DNA of 64,000 nt from Microbacterium testaceum (GTDB lineage: Bacteria > Actinomycetota > Actinomycetes > Actinomycetales > Microbacteriaceae): the NCBI RefSeq assembly GCF_003075375.1, contig NZ_QDFT01000002.1:1-64000 (forward strand). Direction: 5' to 3'. Position 1 is the stretch's first letter. The number at the start of each line of letters is the position of its first letter. This document shows, in pieces, positions 1-7,388 of the stretch. The notes under the pieces were generated by a model that was given only the letters and a program-made list of their open reading frames with translations, searched no databases and was not told the origin of the DNA. The position numbers and the translations under genes are program-made.

Positions 1-547
1 ACCACTCCACGACCGAGTTGATCATGCCGAACAGCAGGCGCGCGGCGACGGCGGCGTCGACGTCGTCGCGGACCTCGCCCTCGGCCTGCGCCGCGGCGAC
101 GAGGGCCGTGACGCGATGGTCGAAGACGCGCCGGCGCTCGAGCGCAGCCTGCTCGACCGCGCTGTTGCCGCGCACGCGCAGCAGCAGGGTCACCGCGGGC
201 AGCTGCGCGACCAGGACGTCGGTCGCGCCGGTGAGGACGAACCGCAGGCGGTCGGATGCCGCTCCGGTACGGGCCGCGGGCTGGTCCAGCACCGCCTCGA
301 GACCGCCCAGGGCCGCCTCGAGCGCAACCGAGAGCAGCTCCTCCTTCGAGGAGAAGTGGTGGTAAAGCGCGGACTTGGTCAGGCCGAGACGGCGGGCCAG
401 GTCCGACACGCTCGTGGCGTCGTACCCTTGCTCATTGAACAGCTGGACGGCCACGTCCAGGATGCCGTCGCGGTCGTACCCGGGGCGTCCCCGCTTGGCG
501 GGGGAGCCGGCGGGCGCGGTCGTCGGGACGGGATCGGCGGCGGTCAC
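1..547 (-). CDS. TetR family transcriptional regulator, C-terminus cut by window edge
   Basis: The reverse strand reads from GTG at 547 (VTAADPVPTTAPAG...) to the window edge without a stop. About 25 basic and proline-rich residues precede a typical TetR helix-turn-helix: YDATSVSDLARRLG, then LTKSALYHHFSSKEEL, whose YHHF is the classic TetR recognition helix. The ligand-binding half is only partly present. It lies 12 bp after the stop of an FAD oxidoreductase on the same strand, so the two are probably cotranscribed and the regulator may control that enzyme; this is inference. Family call is firm, target and ligand unknown. Confidence 0.85.
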   Translation of the reverse strand, partial: MTAADPVPTTAPAGSPAKRGRPGYDRDGILDVAVQLFNEQGYDATSVSDLARRLGLTKSALYHHFSSKEELLSVALEAALGGLEAVLDQPAARTGAASDRLRFVLTGATDVLVAQLPAVTLLLRVRGNSAVEQAALERRRVFDHRVTALVAAAQAEGEVRDDVDAAVAARLLFGMINSVVEW

Positions 548-559
548 GGTCTCAGTGTG

Positions 560-1969
560 TCACTCCAGCAGCGCGGGGGCGTCGGCGTGCAGGAGCGCCC
601 GCGCCGCGTTGCCGATCACCGCGCTGTAGGTCGGGTACGCGAAGCGGACCCCCGCGAGCGTCGCCACGTCGATGCCGGCGGCCATCGCCGTGGTGACCGA
701 CTGGATCACCTCGACCGCGTTCTCGCCGACGGCGTGCGCGCCGAGGACGAGTTCGCGACGCCGGTCGGCGATCAGCATGAGGAAGCCGTTCTCGCGATCG
801 TCGATGACCGCGCGATCCAGCGCGGCGAACCGCACGGTCGCGACGACGCACGAGGGGTCGCGGTCGCGCGCCTGCTCCTCGGTCAGGCCGACTCCGGCGT
901 AGTCGGGGTCGGTGAACCCGCCGGCGGGCAGCAGGTGATGGGGCGTGCGCCGGTTGGCGCCGAGGACGGCGTTCTCGGCCGCCGCCTCGCCCTCGAACTG
1001 GGCCGCCTGCACGAGCATGTCGCGGCCGTTCGCGTCGCCGACCGCCAGGATGTGCGGCACGATCGTGCGGAAGTACCGGTCGACGGGGATCGCCGAGCGC
1101 TCCACCTCGACGCCCGCGTTCTCGAGGCCCAGGTCCTCGACGTCGGCGGGCCACCCGGTCGCCATGACGACGACGTCGACATCGACCGTGCGGGCGTCCC
1201 CGCCCTCGCGCCAGGTGAGTCGGATCGACCCGTCGTCCTGCCGGTCGAGACGCTCGACCGTGTCGATACCGGTGCGCACGTCGACGCCGTGACCCGTGAG
1301 GGCCTCGGCGATCGCCCGCGAGATGGAGGCATCGGATGCCATGAGCACCCGCGGAGCCACGTCGAGCAGCGTGACCTCGGAGCCGAAGGAGCGGAACACC
1401 GTCACGAGCTGCGCCCCGGTGTTGCCCGCGCCGATCACGGCGACGCGGTCCGGCAGCTCGGACAGTGACAGGACGTCCTCGGGGACGGTGGCCAGCTCCG
1501 CGCCGGGGATCGGCAGGCGGCGCGAGTGTCCGCCGACGCACACGAGGATCGACTCGGCGCGCACGCGGCGGCCGCTGTCGAGGACGAGCGTGTGGTCGTC
1601 GGCGAAGCGCGCGCGGCCCTCGTGCACCAGGTCGACGCCGGCTGCCGCGAAACGCTCGGCCTCGCGCTTGATGGAGCGCACGGCATCCACCCGTTCGTGC
1701 ACGCGCGCGACGACGGCCGTCCAGTCCACGCGCGGTTCGTCCACGACGATGCCGTAGTCATCGGCGGAGCGGGTCTCGCGCATCAGACGCGCGGCCTTGG
1801 CGAGCACCCGCGTGGGGACGCACCCGGTGTTGACACACGTGCCGCCCACGCGCCCGGCCTCGAGGACCACCACCGACGCGCCGAGTTCGGCGGCGCGCAG
1901 GGCGGCGGCGGTTCCGGCCGGGCCCGCGCCGATCACGGCGATGTCGTAGGTGTCGGCGTCGTGGCTCAC
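560..1969 (-). CDS. NAD(P)/FAD-dependent pyridine nucleotide-disulfide oxidoreductase (mercuric reductase/LPD-like)
   Basis: A 469-residue class I flavoprotein disulfide reductase. It begins with the FAD-binding Rossmann motif GAGPAGTAAALRAAELG (about residues 14-30) followed by the redox-active disulfide segment GGTCVNTGCVPTR (about 42-54). A second NAD(P)-binding motif, GAGNTGAQLVTVF, lies mid-protein and the FAD-contacting ILAVGD late. The C-terminal dimerisation domain ends YPTYSAVIGNAARALL, so the His-Glu pair that protonates thiolate in dihydrolipoamide dehydrogenase and glutathione reductase (HxxxxE) is not obvious. The enzyme is thus more like uncharacterised mercuric-reductase relatives than true LPD. 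Substrate unknown. The downstream TetR gene is 12 bp away. Confidence 0.88.
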   Translation of the reverse strand: MSHDADTYDIAVIGAGPAGTAAALRAAELGASVVVLEAGRVGGTCVNTGCVPTRVLAKAARLMRETRSADDYGIVVDEPRVDWTAVVARVHERVDAVRSIKREAERFAAAGVDLVHEGRARFADDHTLVLDSGRRVRAESILVCVGGHSRRLPIPGAELATVPEDVLSLSELPDRVAVIGAGNTGAQLVTVFRSFGSEVTLLDVAPRVLMASDASISRAIAEALTGHGVDVRTGIDTVERLDRQDDGSIRLTWREGGDARTVDVDVVVMATGWPADVEDLGLENAGVEVERSAIPVDRYFRTIVPHILAVGDANGRDMLVQAAQFEGEAAAENAVLGANRRTPHHLLPAGGFTDPDYAGVGLTEEQARDRDPSCVVATVRFAALDRAVIDDRENGFLMLIADRRRELVLGAHAVGENAVEVIQSVTTAMAAGIDVATLAGVRFAYPTYSAVIGNAARALLHADAPALLE

Positions 1970-2045
1970 GGTGGTCCTCCCGGCAAGTCGAGGACCCCAG
2001 TCAAACCGGGGCGACCCGGCTGACGGCGGGGCTTGCGCGCGCGGG

Positions 2046-2336
2046 TCAGAACCGTTCGTACAGATCGGTGGCGGTCAGACCCGTGCCGCCGATCGCGTGC
2101 ACGCCGGGTGCCGGGTGCAGCGCGAATGTCTCGCCGTCGAAGAGCAGCACGGCGGTGTAGTCGCCGCGGGTGTCGAGCTTGACCTCGAAGCGGCCCGTGT
2201 CGATCAGACGCAGGGTCACCACCGCACCGCTGCGGGCGAGGTAGCTGACCTCTTTCTCGTGCGCGGTGGGCAGCGGGATCACGGGCTCGTCGTCGTGCGG
2301 TGCCGGAGGGGGCGTGGTGGGGTTCTCGGCATCCAT
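2046..2336 (-). CDS. hypothetical protein, 96 aa
   Basis: A short protein with a proline- and acid-rich N-terminus (PTTPPPAPHDDEP) and a compact beta-rich remainder (GAVVTLRLIDTGRFEV, YTAVLLFDGETFAL). Start is ATG at 2336 behind GGCGG. I do not recognise a family. It sits alone between two reverse-strand genes with gaps of 76 and 34 bp. Its start context, tcggcatccatccgccgag on the plus strand at 2328-2346, is identical over 19 bp to the start context of the nuclease-like gene at 41812. Codon use is that of a real gene; function not assigned. Confidence 0.6.
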   Translation of the reverse strand: MDAENPTTPPPAPHDDEPVIPLPTAHEKEVSYLARSGAVVTLRLIDTGRFEVKLDTRGDYTAVLLFDGETFALHPAPGVHAIGGTGLTATDLYERF

Positions 2337-2370
2337 CCGCCGAGTCTGTCACGCCCCCGCCGGGCCGGGG

Positions 2371-3213
2371 TCAGCGCTCGTCGCGCCAGGAGTGCTGCGG
2401 GTCGTAGCCCAGCAGGCGTCGCGCCTTGTCGATCGACAGCAGGGTCGTGTTCTCGCCGAGGTCGCCGTGCACGGGGGTGTCGGGGAACACCTCGGCCACC
2501 AGCTCGGCGTTGGGCCGGGTCATCACGGTGTCGGCCGCGGCGATGATGAAGGTGTCGAAGCCCGCCGGAGCGGTCTGCAGGGCGCGCTCGATCGCCTGGG
2601 CCCCGTCGCGGGCGTCGATGTAGCCCCACAGGTTCCACTTGCGGGTGCGGGCGTCGGCGTCGAAGGGGAACTCGGCGTAGTCCTCGGGCACCATGACGTT
2701 CGAGAACCGCAGTGCGGTGACCGACAGGTCGGGGTGCCAGCGCACGAGCTCGGTCGCCAGGCGCTCTTCGAGGGTCTTGACCAGCGAGTACACCGACTCG
2801 GGGCGCGGTGCGTACTCTTCGTCGACCGGGATGTAGGGCGGCGGCACGTCGAAGGGCAGCCCCAGCACGGTCTCGCTGGACGCGTAGACGATGCGGCGGA
2901 TGCCGAGCCGCACGGCCGCCCAGAAGACGTTGAACGAGCTCGTCATGTTGTTGTGGAAGGTCGCGATGTCGGAGCGGATGCCGGGCGCCGGGATCGCGCC
3001 CAGGTGGACGACCGCGTCGAATCCCTGATGCTGGTCGTTCACGCCCGCGAGGGCGTCGATCACCTGCCCGTAGTCGGTGAGCTCGACCTGGACGAAGCCG
3101 GGACCGCGCTCGCCGCGCACGTCGAGGCCGATCACGTCGTGGCCCGCGGCGCGCAGTTCGCGCGCGACGACGGTGCCGAGTTTGCCGGACGAGCCGGTGA
3201 GGGCGATGCGCAT
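2371..3213 (-). CDS. NAD-dependent epimerase/dehydratase (extended SDR)
   Basis: A 280-residue extended short-chain dehydrogenase. The N-terminus MRIALTGSSGKLGTVVAREL carries the glycine-rich nucleotide site, and GLDVRG ends the second strand with the acidic residue that favours NAD. The catalytic Tyr-Lys pair is in YSLVKTLEE (about residue 140) and the upstream serine is in YASSET. ATG at 3213 is chosen over an upstream in-frame start because AGGAG stands 5 bases before it. The LALRFSNV-like segment (TALRFSNVMVPEDY) fits sugar-nucleotide or uronate-type dehydrogenases, but the substrate cannot be told. It stands apart from its neighbours. Confidence 0.85.
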   Translation of the reverse strand: MRIALTGSSGKLGTVVARELRAAGHDVIGLDVRGERGPGFVQVELTDYGQVIDALAGVNDQHQGFDAVVHLGAIPAPGIRSDIATFHNNMTSSFNVFWAAVRLGIRRIVYASSETVLGLPFDVPPPYIPVDEEYAPRPESVYSLVKTLEERLATELVRWHPDLSVTALRFSNVMVPEDYAEFPFDADARTRKWNLWGYIDARDGAQAIERALQTAPAGFDTFIIAAADTVMTRPNAELVAEVFPDTPVHGDLGENTTLLSIDKARRLLGYDPQHSWRDER

Positions 3214-3307
3214 GGGACTCCTGGGGGTGAGAGGGAGGATGCCGCCGAGGCTAGCGGGCGGCTCCGACATCGCCCAGCGGATTGACGCCGGGTCGTGGGA
3301 CGGCGAA

Positions 3308-3333
3308 GGCCCGCGAGCCGCAGCTCGCGGGCC
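3308..3333 (-). terminator. hairpin terminator after the Asp23 gene
   Basis: Perfect 11-bp stem GGCCCGCGAGC / GCTCGCGGGCC with a 4-base loop, directly downstream of the reverse-strand Asp23 gene that stops at 3346. On the reverse strand it is followed by TTCG and not by a strong U-run, so termination may be weak. Confidence 0.6.
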
Positions 3334-3345
3334 GGGGACGGCATG

Positions 3346-3759
3346 TCAGTGGACGCGCGCCTCCTCCTGCTCGTCGTCGTCGTCGCCGGGGATGAAGACG
3401 TCGACCACCGTCACGTTGACCTCGACGGCCTTCATGCCGACGATCTCGCTGATCGCCTTCTCGACGGCCGCGCGGACGTTCGAGGCGACCCGCTGGATGC
3501 GCTCGGGGTAGTCGACCTGGATGGCGATGTCGGCGGCGACCTCGGTCTCGCCGACCTCGACGCTCACGCCCTGGGCGTAGTCCTTCGAGCCCACGGCCTG
3601 GCGGATGTTGCCGATGACACGGGCCGCGCCGCCACCGAGGGCGTGCACGCCGGGAACCTCGGCCGCGGCGATGCCGGCGACCTTGGCGACGACGGGGTCG
3701 ACGATGACGGTCTTGCCGCCGTTGGCGCGGGCGTCGGTGGAGGAGGTGGTGTTTGCCAT
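3346..3759 (-). CDS. Asp23/Gls24 family envelope stress response protein
   Basis: A 137-residue protein that fits Asp23/Gls24 along its whole length: KTVIVDPVVAKVAGIAAAEVPGV opens the domain and is followed by LGGGAARVIGNI, the conserved VSVEVGETEVAADIAIQVDYP strands, IQRVASNVRAAVEKAI, and a final VNVTVVDVFIPGDDDDEQ tail rich in acid. These proteins are membrane-linked factors for cell envelope homeostasis in Gram-positives. Start ATG at 3759 has AGGAG-like bases just upstream (rc of gaggagc). It is divergent from an ECF-like sigma factor whose operon encodes two more Asp23-like proteins, so all are probably one stress regulon (inference). Confidence 0.9.
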   Translation of the reverse strand: MANTTSSTDARANGGKTVIVDPVVAKVAGIAAAEVPGVHALGGGAARVIGNIRQAVGSKDYAQGVSVEVGETEVAADIAIQVDYPERIQRVASNVRAAVEKAISEIVGMKAVEVNVTVVDVFIPGDDDDEQEEARVH

Positions 3760-3880
3760 GAGGAGCGTCCTTTCGTCAAGATCCCGGACCGAAGACGTAC
3801 CGGGGTGTTTCGCTATGTGGACGGGACGGGTTCGTGAAACGTCACGACCCGTCGCTGAAAGATTGCTGACAGGAACCGCG

Positions 3881-4423
3881 ATGCCCTCTTTGTCTTCCGC
3901 CACCGACGCCTTTCTCGCGTCGCGCGCGGCCGACGGCGACCAACTCGCGTTCGGCGTCCTCGTGCGCCGGCACGCCCCCTTCCTCGTCGCCTTCGCGACG
4001 CGCCTCACCGGCTCGCGCGCGGACGCCGACGACTGCGTGCAGGAGGCGCTCATCACGGCGTGGCGCCGTCTGCCGGACCTGACCGATCCCGAGAAGGTGC
4101 GAAGCTGGTTGACGACGATCGTCTCGCGCAAGGTCACCGATCGGATGCGCTCGCGGAAGATCTCGGATCAGATCGACGAAGAGATGGTGTCCGCGAAGGA
4201 CGACCCGGAGCGTGCCGCGGTGGCGTCGTCGCAGCTGGACGCCCTCAAGAGGGTTCTCGCCGATCTGCCCGAGGAATTGCGCGTGGTCTGGGTGCTGCGC
4301 GAGGTCGGCGGTCACAGCTACGACGAGATCGCCGTCGAGGTGGGCGAATCGGCGGCGACCGTGCGCGGTCGTCTCGCCCGTGCCCGAAAGACCGTGTTGG
4401 AACGCATGCAGGAGTGGAGGTGA
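3881..4423 (+). CDS. ECF-type sigma-70 family RNA polymerase sigma factor
   Basis: A 180-residue group IV-like sigma factor. Region 2 is visible as AFGVLVRRHAPFLVAFATRL and DADDCVQEALITAWRRL (about residues 22-65), and region 4 as LADLPEELRVVWVLREVGG, YDEIAVEVGESAATVRGRLARARK (about 128-172), including the sigma4 helix-turn-helix. ATG at 3881 follows AGGA. The stop at 4423 overlaps a good Shine-Dalgarno (GGAGTGGAGGTG) for the next gene. No classical anti-sigma gene follows; the next two genes are Asp23-like. Divergent from the Asp23 gene at 3759, so the 121-bp gap should hold promoters for both. Confidence 0.9.
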   Translation: MPSLSSATDAFLASRAADGDQLAFGVLVRRHAPFLVAFATRLTGSRADADDCVQEALITAWRRLPDLTDPEKVRSWLTTIVSRKVTDRMRSRKISDQIDEEMVSAKDDPERAAVASSQLDALKRVLADLPEELRVVWVLREVGGHSYDEIAVEVGESAATVRGRLARARKTVLERMQEWR

Positions 4424-4425
4424 CC

Positions 4426-5001
4426 ATGATGAGCGAGAACGGCGACGACATCGGAGGCTCCGGCTACTCCCTCGAAGACCTCTCGGCCTACCTCGACCGC
4501 GGACGCACCCCCCGCATCCCCGCGATCGAGCGCAACGCCGAGTGCCAGGCCATCCTGGCGTCCATGGACCGGATGGGGCGCCTCTCCCGAGAGATCGTCG
4601 AGGAGCAGGCGGCCGAGCCCCTGGCGGAGTCCTGGTACGACGACATCATGCGCGAGGTCATGCGCGAGTTCCGCGCGGGGCGCGACATCCCCCTCGCGCG
4701 CACCGCGGACGGCACCGAACTGGTGGTGACCGAGGGGGCGCTCTACGAGCTGATCCGGAGCGTCGGAGACGGCATCGACGGTCTGTTCGTCGGGCGCGTG
4801 CGCGTCGATCAGGCCGAGCCCGAGGCCCCGCTCGACGTCCGCGTGACCGTGAGCGTGCGTTTCGGGCGGCCGATGGCCGCCGTCGTCGAGCAGATGCGCG
4901 ACGGCATCCGTTCCGCGATCGAACAGCACGGCGATCTGAGGGTGGGCCGGGTCGACGTGACGGTCGGCGACGTCCACATCGACGAGGGGGAAGACCGATG
5001 A
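4426..5001 (+). CDS. Asp23/Gls24-like protein with N-terminal anti-sigma-like helices
   Basis: A 191-residue protein two bases after the sigma factor gene. Its N-terminus (YSLEDLSAYLDRGRTP, then IERNAECQAILASMDRM) resembles the helical start of zinc-less anti-sigma domains (LsAYLDG...). The C-terminal two-thirds has Asp23-like strands: VTEGALYELIRSVGDGIDGLFVGRVRV and VRVTVSVRFGRPMAAVVEQMRDGIRSAI. Two adjacent ATG codons (4426 and 4429) are both possible starts behind GGAGG. Position and fold suggest a partner or regulator of the sigma factor, which is inference. The stop overlaps the next start by ATGA. Confidence 0.75.
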   Translation: MMSENGDDIGGSGYSLEDLSAYLDRGRTPRIPAIERNAECQAILASMDRMGRLSREIVEEQAAEPLAESWYDDIMREVMREFRAGRDIPLARTADGTELVVTEGALYELIRSVGDGIDGLFVGRVRVDQAEPEAPLDVRVTVSVRFGRPMAAVVEQMRDGIRSAIEQHGDLRVGRVDVTVGDVHIDEGEDR

Positions 5002-5318
5002 CCACCATCACCGCGGCCGAACTGGCCCCGCGCATCGATCTGGCCGTCACCGCGGTCGAGGGCGTGCGCGAGGTGTACTCCGCTCGTCCCGTCGTGGCGC
5101 GGGCGTTCGAGCACGTGACCGACGCCGACGGCTCGCTGACCGCGGTCGACGAGACCGCCGGAGCCCGGGCGATCACGGTGTGCATCGGCGTCTCGCGCGA
5201 CGACGATGCGGCGGCCGTGGCGGCGGCCGTGGCCGCGGCGGCGCGGGGCGCGGGCGACGACGAGACGCCCTCGAGCGTGCGCGTGCGCGTGTCTCGCCTG
5301 ATCGTTCCGGCTTCTTAG
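4998..5318 (+). CDS. small Asp23-like hypothetical protein, 106 aa
   Basis: Translation is coupled to the previous gene through an ATGA overlap at 4998-5001. The sequence has the alternating pattern of a minimal Asp23 domain: DLAVTAVEGVREVYSARPVV, then ITVCIGVSRDDDAAAVAAAVAAAARG and a terminal VRVRVSRLIV strand. An Ala/Asp-rich helix occupies residues 70-90. It is the third gene of a sigma-Asp23-Asp23 set. The Asp23 relation is my reading of the strand pattern and is weaker than for the other two genes. Confidence 0.65.
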   Translation: MTTITAAELAPRIDLAVTAVEGVREVYSARPVVARAFEHVTDADGSLTAVDETAGARAITVCIGVSRDDDAAAVAAAVAAAARGAGDDETPSSVRVRVSRLIVPAS

Positions 5319-5387
5319 CCGGTTCCCGGCCGACGGCGGCGGCCAGGTCCTACGCTGAGAGGACCGCCCACTCGTCCCGGAGGCCGC

Positions 5388-6236
5388 ATGTCCCAGTCGC
5401 CCGTCGTCGCCGTCACCGGCTCCACCGGAGCCGTCGGAGGTCGTGTCGCCCGCGATCTCGCCGCCCGCGGCATCCCGCAGCGACTGGTGGTGCGCGACGC
5501 CTCGCGCGCTCCCCGCCTGGACGGTGCCGAGGTGCACGTCGCCCGCTATTCCGAGGGGGATGCCGTCCGCGCCGCCCTGCAGGGCGTGGACACCCTGCTG
5601 ATGGTCTCGGCGTCCGAGACCGCCGACCGCGTCGAGCACCACCGCACCTTCGTCGAGGCGGCCGCGTCCGCGGGCGTCCGGTCGATCGTCTACACGTCGT
5701 TCCTCGCGGCCGCGCCCGACGCGGTCTTCACGCTGGGGCGCGACCACGCCGCGACCGAGGAGATCATCCGGGCATCGGGCATGTCGTGGACGTTCCTGCG
5801 CGACAACTTCTACATGGACATGATGGAGCTCTTCGCGGGGGACGACGGCGTCATCCGCGGACCGGCCGGTGAGGGCCGCTGCTCGCTCGTCTCGCGCGCC
5901 GACGTCGCCGCCACCGCGGTCGCGGTGCTGCGGGATCCCGCCGCGCACGCCGACACCGCCTACGACCTGACCGGCCCCGAGGCGTTGAGCCTGGCCGAGG
6001 TCGCCGAGAAGATCTCGGCCGTCCGCGGGCACCCGGTGCGCTTCCACGACGAGACGGTCGACGAGGCCTACGCCTCGCGCGCCGCCTTCGGCGCGCCGCG
6101 CTGGCAGGTCGACGCGTGGGTCAGCACCTACACCGCGATCGCCAGCGGCGACCTCGCGGGGGTCTCCGACGACGTCGAGCGCGTGACCGGTCGCCCGGCG
6201 CAGAGCTTCGAGGAGTTCCTCGGCGCGGTCGCGTGA
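5388..6236 (+). CDS. NmrA-like SDR / NAD(P)H:quinone oxidoreductase 2 (QorB) type protein
   Basis: A 282-residue atypical SDR. It opens with VVAVTGSTGAVGGRVARDL, a TGxTGxxG nucleotide motif, and contains LMVSASETADRVEHHRTFVEAA, IVYTSFLAAAPDA and SWTFLRDNFYMD, which match the QorB/NmrA family that binds NADP(H) and reduces quinones or senses redox state. GGAGG lies 6 bases before ATG at 5388. A TACGCT hexamer at about 5351 may be its -10. Single gene; no catalytic Tyr-Lys is expected in this family. Confidence 0.85.
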   Translation: MSQSPVVAVTGSTGAVGGRVARDLAARGIPQRLVVRDASRAPRLDGAEVHVARYSEGDAVRAALQGVDTLLMVSASETADRVEHHRTFVEAAASAGVRSIVYTSFLAAAPDAVFTLGRDHAATEEIIRASGMSWTFLRDNFYMDMMELFAGDDGVIRGPAGEGRCSLVSRADVAATAVAVLRDPAAHADTAYDLTGPEALSLAEVAEKISAVRGHPVRFHDETVDEAYASRAAFGAPRWQVDAWVSTYTAIASGDLAGVSDDVERVTGRPAQSFEEFLGAVA

Positions 6237-6271
6237 TCGGCCGCGCGGGCGCGACCGGCCGATCCCTCGGG

Positions 6272-6383
6272 TATGCTGGCCGCGTGCTGACCTGTCGCTG
6301 TTGTCGCTGAACGCCCCCGCGTTCTTCTTCGACGACCCCGTCAGCCGCGCCGTTCCGGCGCATCGACCCCACAGGATCACACC
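6272..6383 (+). promoter_or_regulatory. candidate cysteine-responsive attenuator leader of cbs-metB
   Basis: A -10 hexamer TATGCT (6272-6277) places the transcript start at 6284, exactly the GTG of a nine-codon ORF rich in Cys codons. After its stop (6310) come 73 nt to the cbs start, including a short hairpin GCGCCG-ttc-CGGCGC at about 6347-6361 and the Shine-Dalgarno AGGA at 6372. Leaderless polycysteine ORFs upstream of sulfur genes act as cysteine-sensing attenuators in mycobacteria; this arrangement matches that pattern. No clear -35 was seen. Confidence 0.65.
6284..6310 (+). CDS. leaderless leader peptide MLTCRCCR
   Basis: GTG-CTG-ACC-TGT-CGC-TGT-TGT-CGC-TGA: eight residues, three of them Cys and two adjacent. 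The start codon coincides with the predicted transcription start (+1 = -10 hexamer plus 12). Cysteine is otherwise rare in this proteome, so three TGT codons in eight before a cysteine-forming operon are unlikely by chance. Expected role: ribosome stalling at Cys codons when Cys-tRNA is scarce alters folding around the cbs ribosome binding site. Confidence 0.65.
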   Translation: MLTCRCCR

Positions 6384-7388
6384 GTGCGTTACGCCCAGAG
6401 CGTCGCCGACCTCGTCGGTGACACCCCCCTCGTCCGCCTCTCCCGCGTCACCGACGGCATCGCCGCCACCGTGCTCGCGAAGATCGAATACTTCAACCCC
6501 GGAGGCTCGGCGAAGGACCGCATCGCCGCGAACATCGTCGACGCGGCCGAGCGCGACGGCCACCTGCGACCCGGCGGCGTGATCGTCGAGCCCACCAGCG
6601 GTAACACCGGGGTGGGACTCGCCCTCGTCGCGCAGCAGCGCGGGTACCGCTGCGTGTTCGTGGTGCCCGACAAGGTCGCCGAGGACAAGCGCGCGGTGCT
6701 GCGCGCCTACGGTGCCGAGGTCGTCGTCACGCCTACGAACGTCGAACCCGACGACCCGCGGTCGTATTACAGCGTCAGCGATCGGCTCGTGCGCGACATC
6801 CCGGGGGCCTTCAAGCCCAACCAGTACGCCAACCCCAACGGCCCCCGCAGCCACTACGAGACCACCGGTCCCGAGATCTGGCGCGACACCGACGGTGCGC
6901 TGACGCACTTCGTCGCGGGCGTCGGAACCGGCGGCACCATCACCGGCACGGGACGCTACCTGCGCGAGGTCGCCGGGTCGTCGGTGCGGATCGTCGGCGT
7001 CGACCCCGAGGGGTCGATCTACTCGGGCGACGACATCCACGGCTACGACGTCGAGGGCGTCGGCGAGGACTTCTGGCCCCCGGCGTTCGACCCCACCCTC
7101 GTCGACGCGTACGAGCGCGTCTCCGACGCCGAGTCGTTCGCGATGACCCGCCGCCTCGCCCGCGAAGAGGGCCTGCTCGTCGGCGGGTCCAGCGGCATGG
7201 CGGTCGTGGGCGCACTGCGCGTGGCGCGGGAGCTCCCCGCCGACGCCGTGGTCGTGGTGGTCCTGCCCGACCACGGGCGCGGCTACCTCAGCAAGATCTT
7301 CGACGACGAATGGATGACCGCGCGCGGCTACGAGGTCGAGGCCGTGGCATCCCTTCTTCCCCCCACCACCGAGGAGCACTCCGCATGA
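6384..7388 (+). CDS. cbs: cystathionine beta-synthase catalytic-domain protein (PLP, cysteine synthase fold)
   Basis: A 334-residue fold-type II PLP enzyme. The lysine that forms the Schiff base is in NPGGSAKDRIA (about residues 38-48), the phosphate or substrate loop in PTSGNTGVGLAL, and the PLP-phosphate cup in GVGTGGTITGTGRYL. The stretch FKPNQYANPNGPRSHYETTGPEIW is typical of cystathionine beta-synthases and less so of CysK/CysM. Mycobacterial Cbs carries a C-terminal pair of CBS regulatory domains; this protein ends soon after the catalytic core and lacks them. GTG start at 6384 follows AGGA by 8 bases. It overlaps metB by ATGA, completing a reverse transsulfuration pair. Confidence 0.88.
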   Translation: MRYAQSVADLVGDTPLVRLSRVTDGIAATVLAKIEYFNPGGSAKDRIAANIVDAAERDGHLRPGGVIVEPTSGNTGVGLALVAQQRGYRCVFVVPDKVAEDKRAVLRAYGAEVVVTPTNVEPDDPRSYYSVSDRLVRDIPGAFKPNQYANPNGPRSHYETTGPEIWRDTDGALTHFVAGVGTGGTITGTGRYLREVAGSSVRIVGVDPEGSIYSGDDIHGYDVEGVGEDFWPPAFDPTLVDAYERVSDAESFAMTRRLAREEGLLVGGSSGMAVVGALRVARELPADAVVVVVLPDHGRGYLSKIFDDEWMTARGYEVEAVASLLPPTTEEHSA

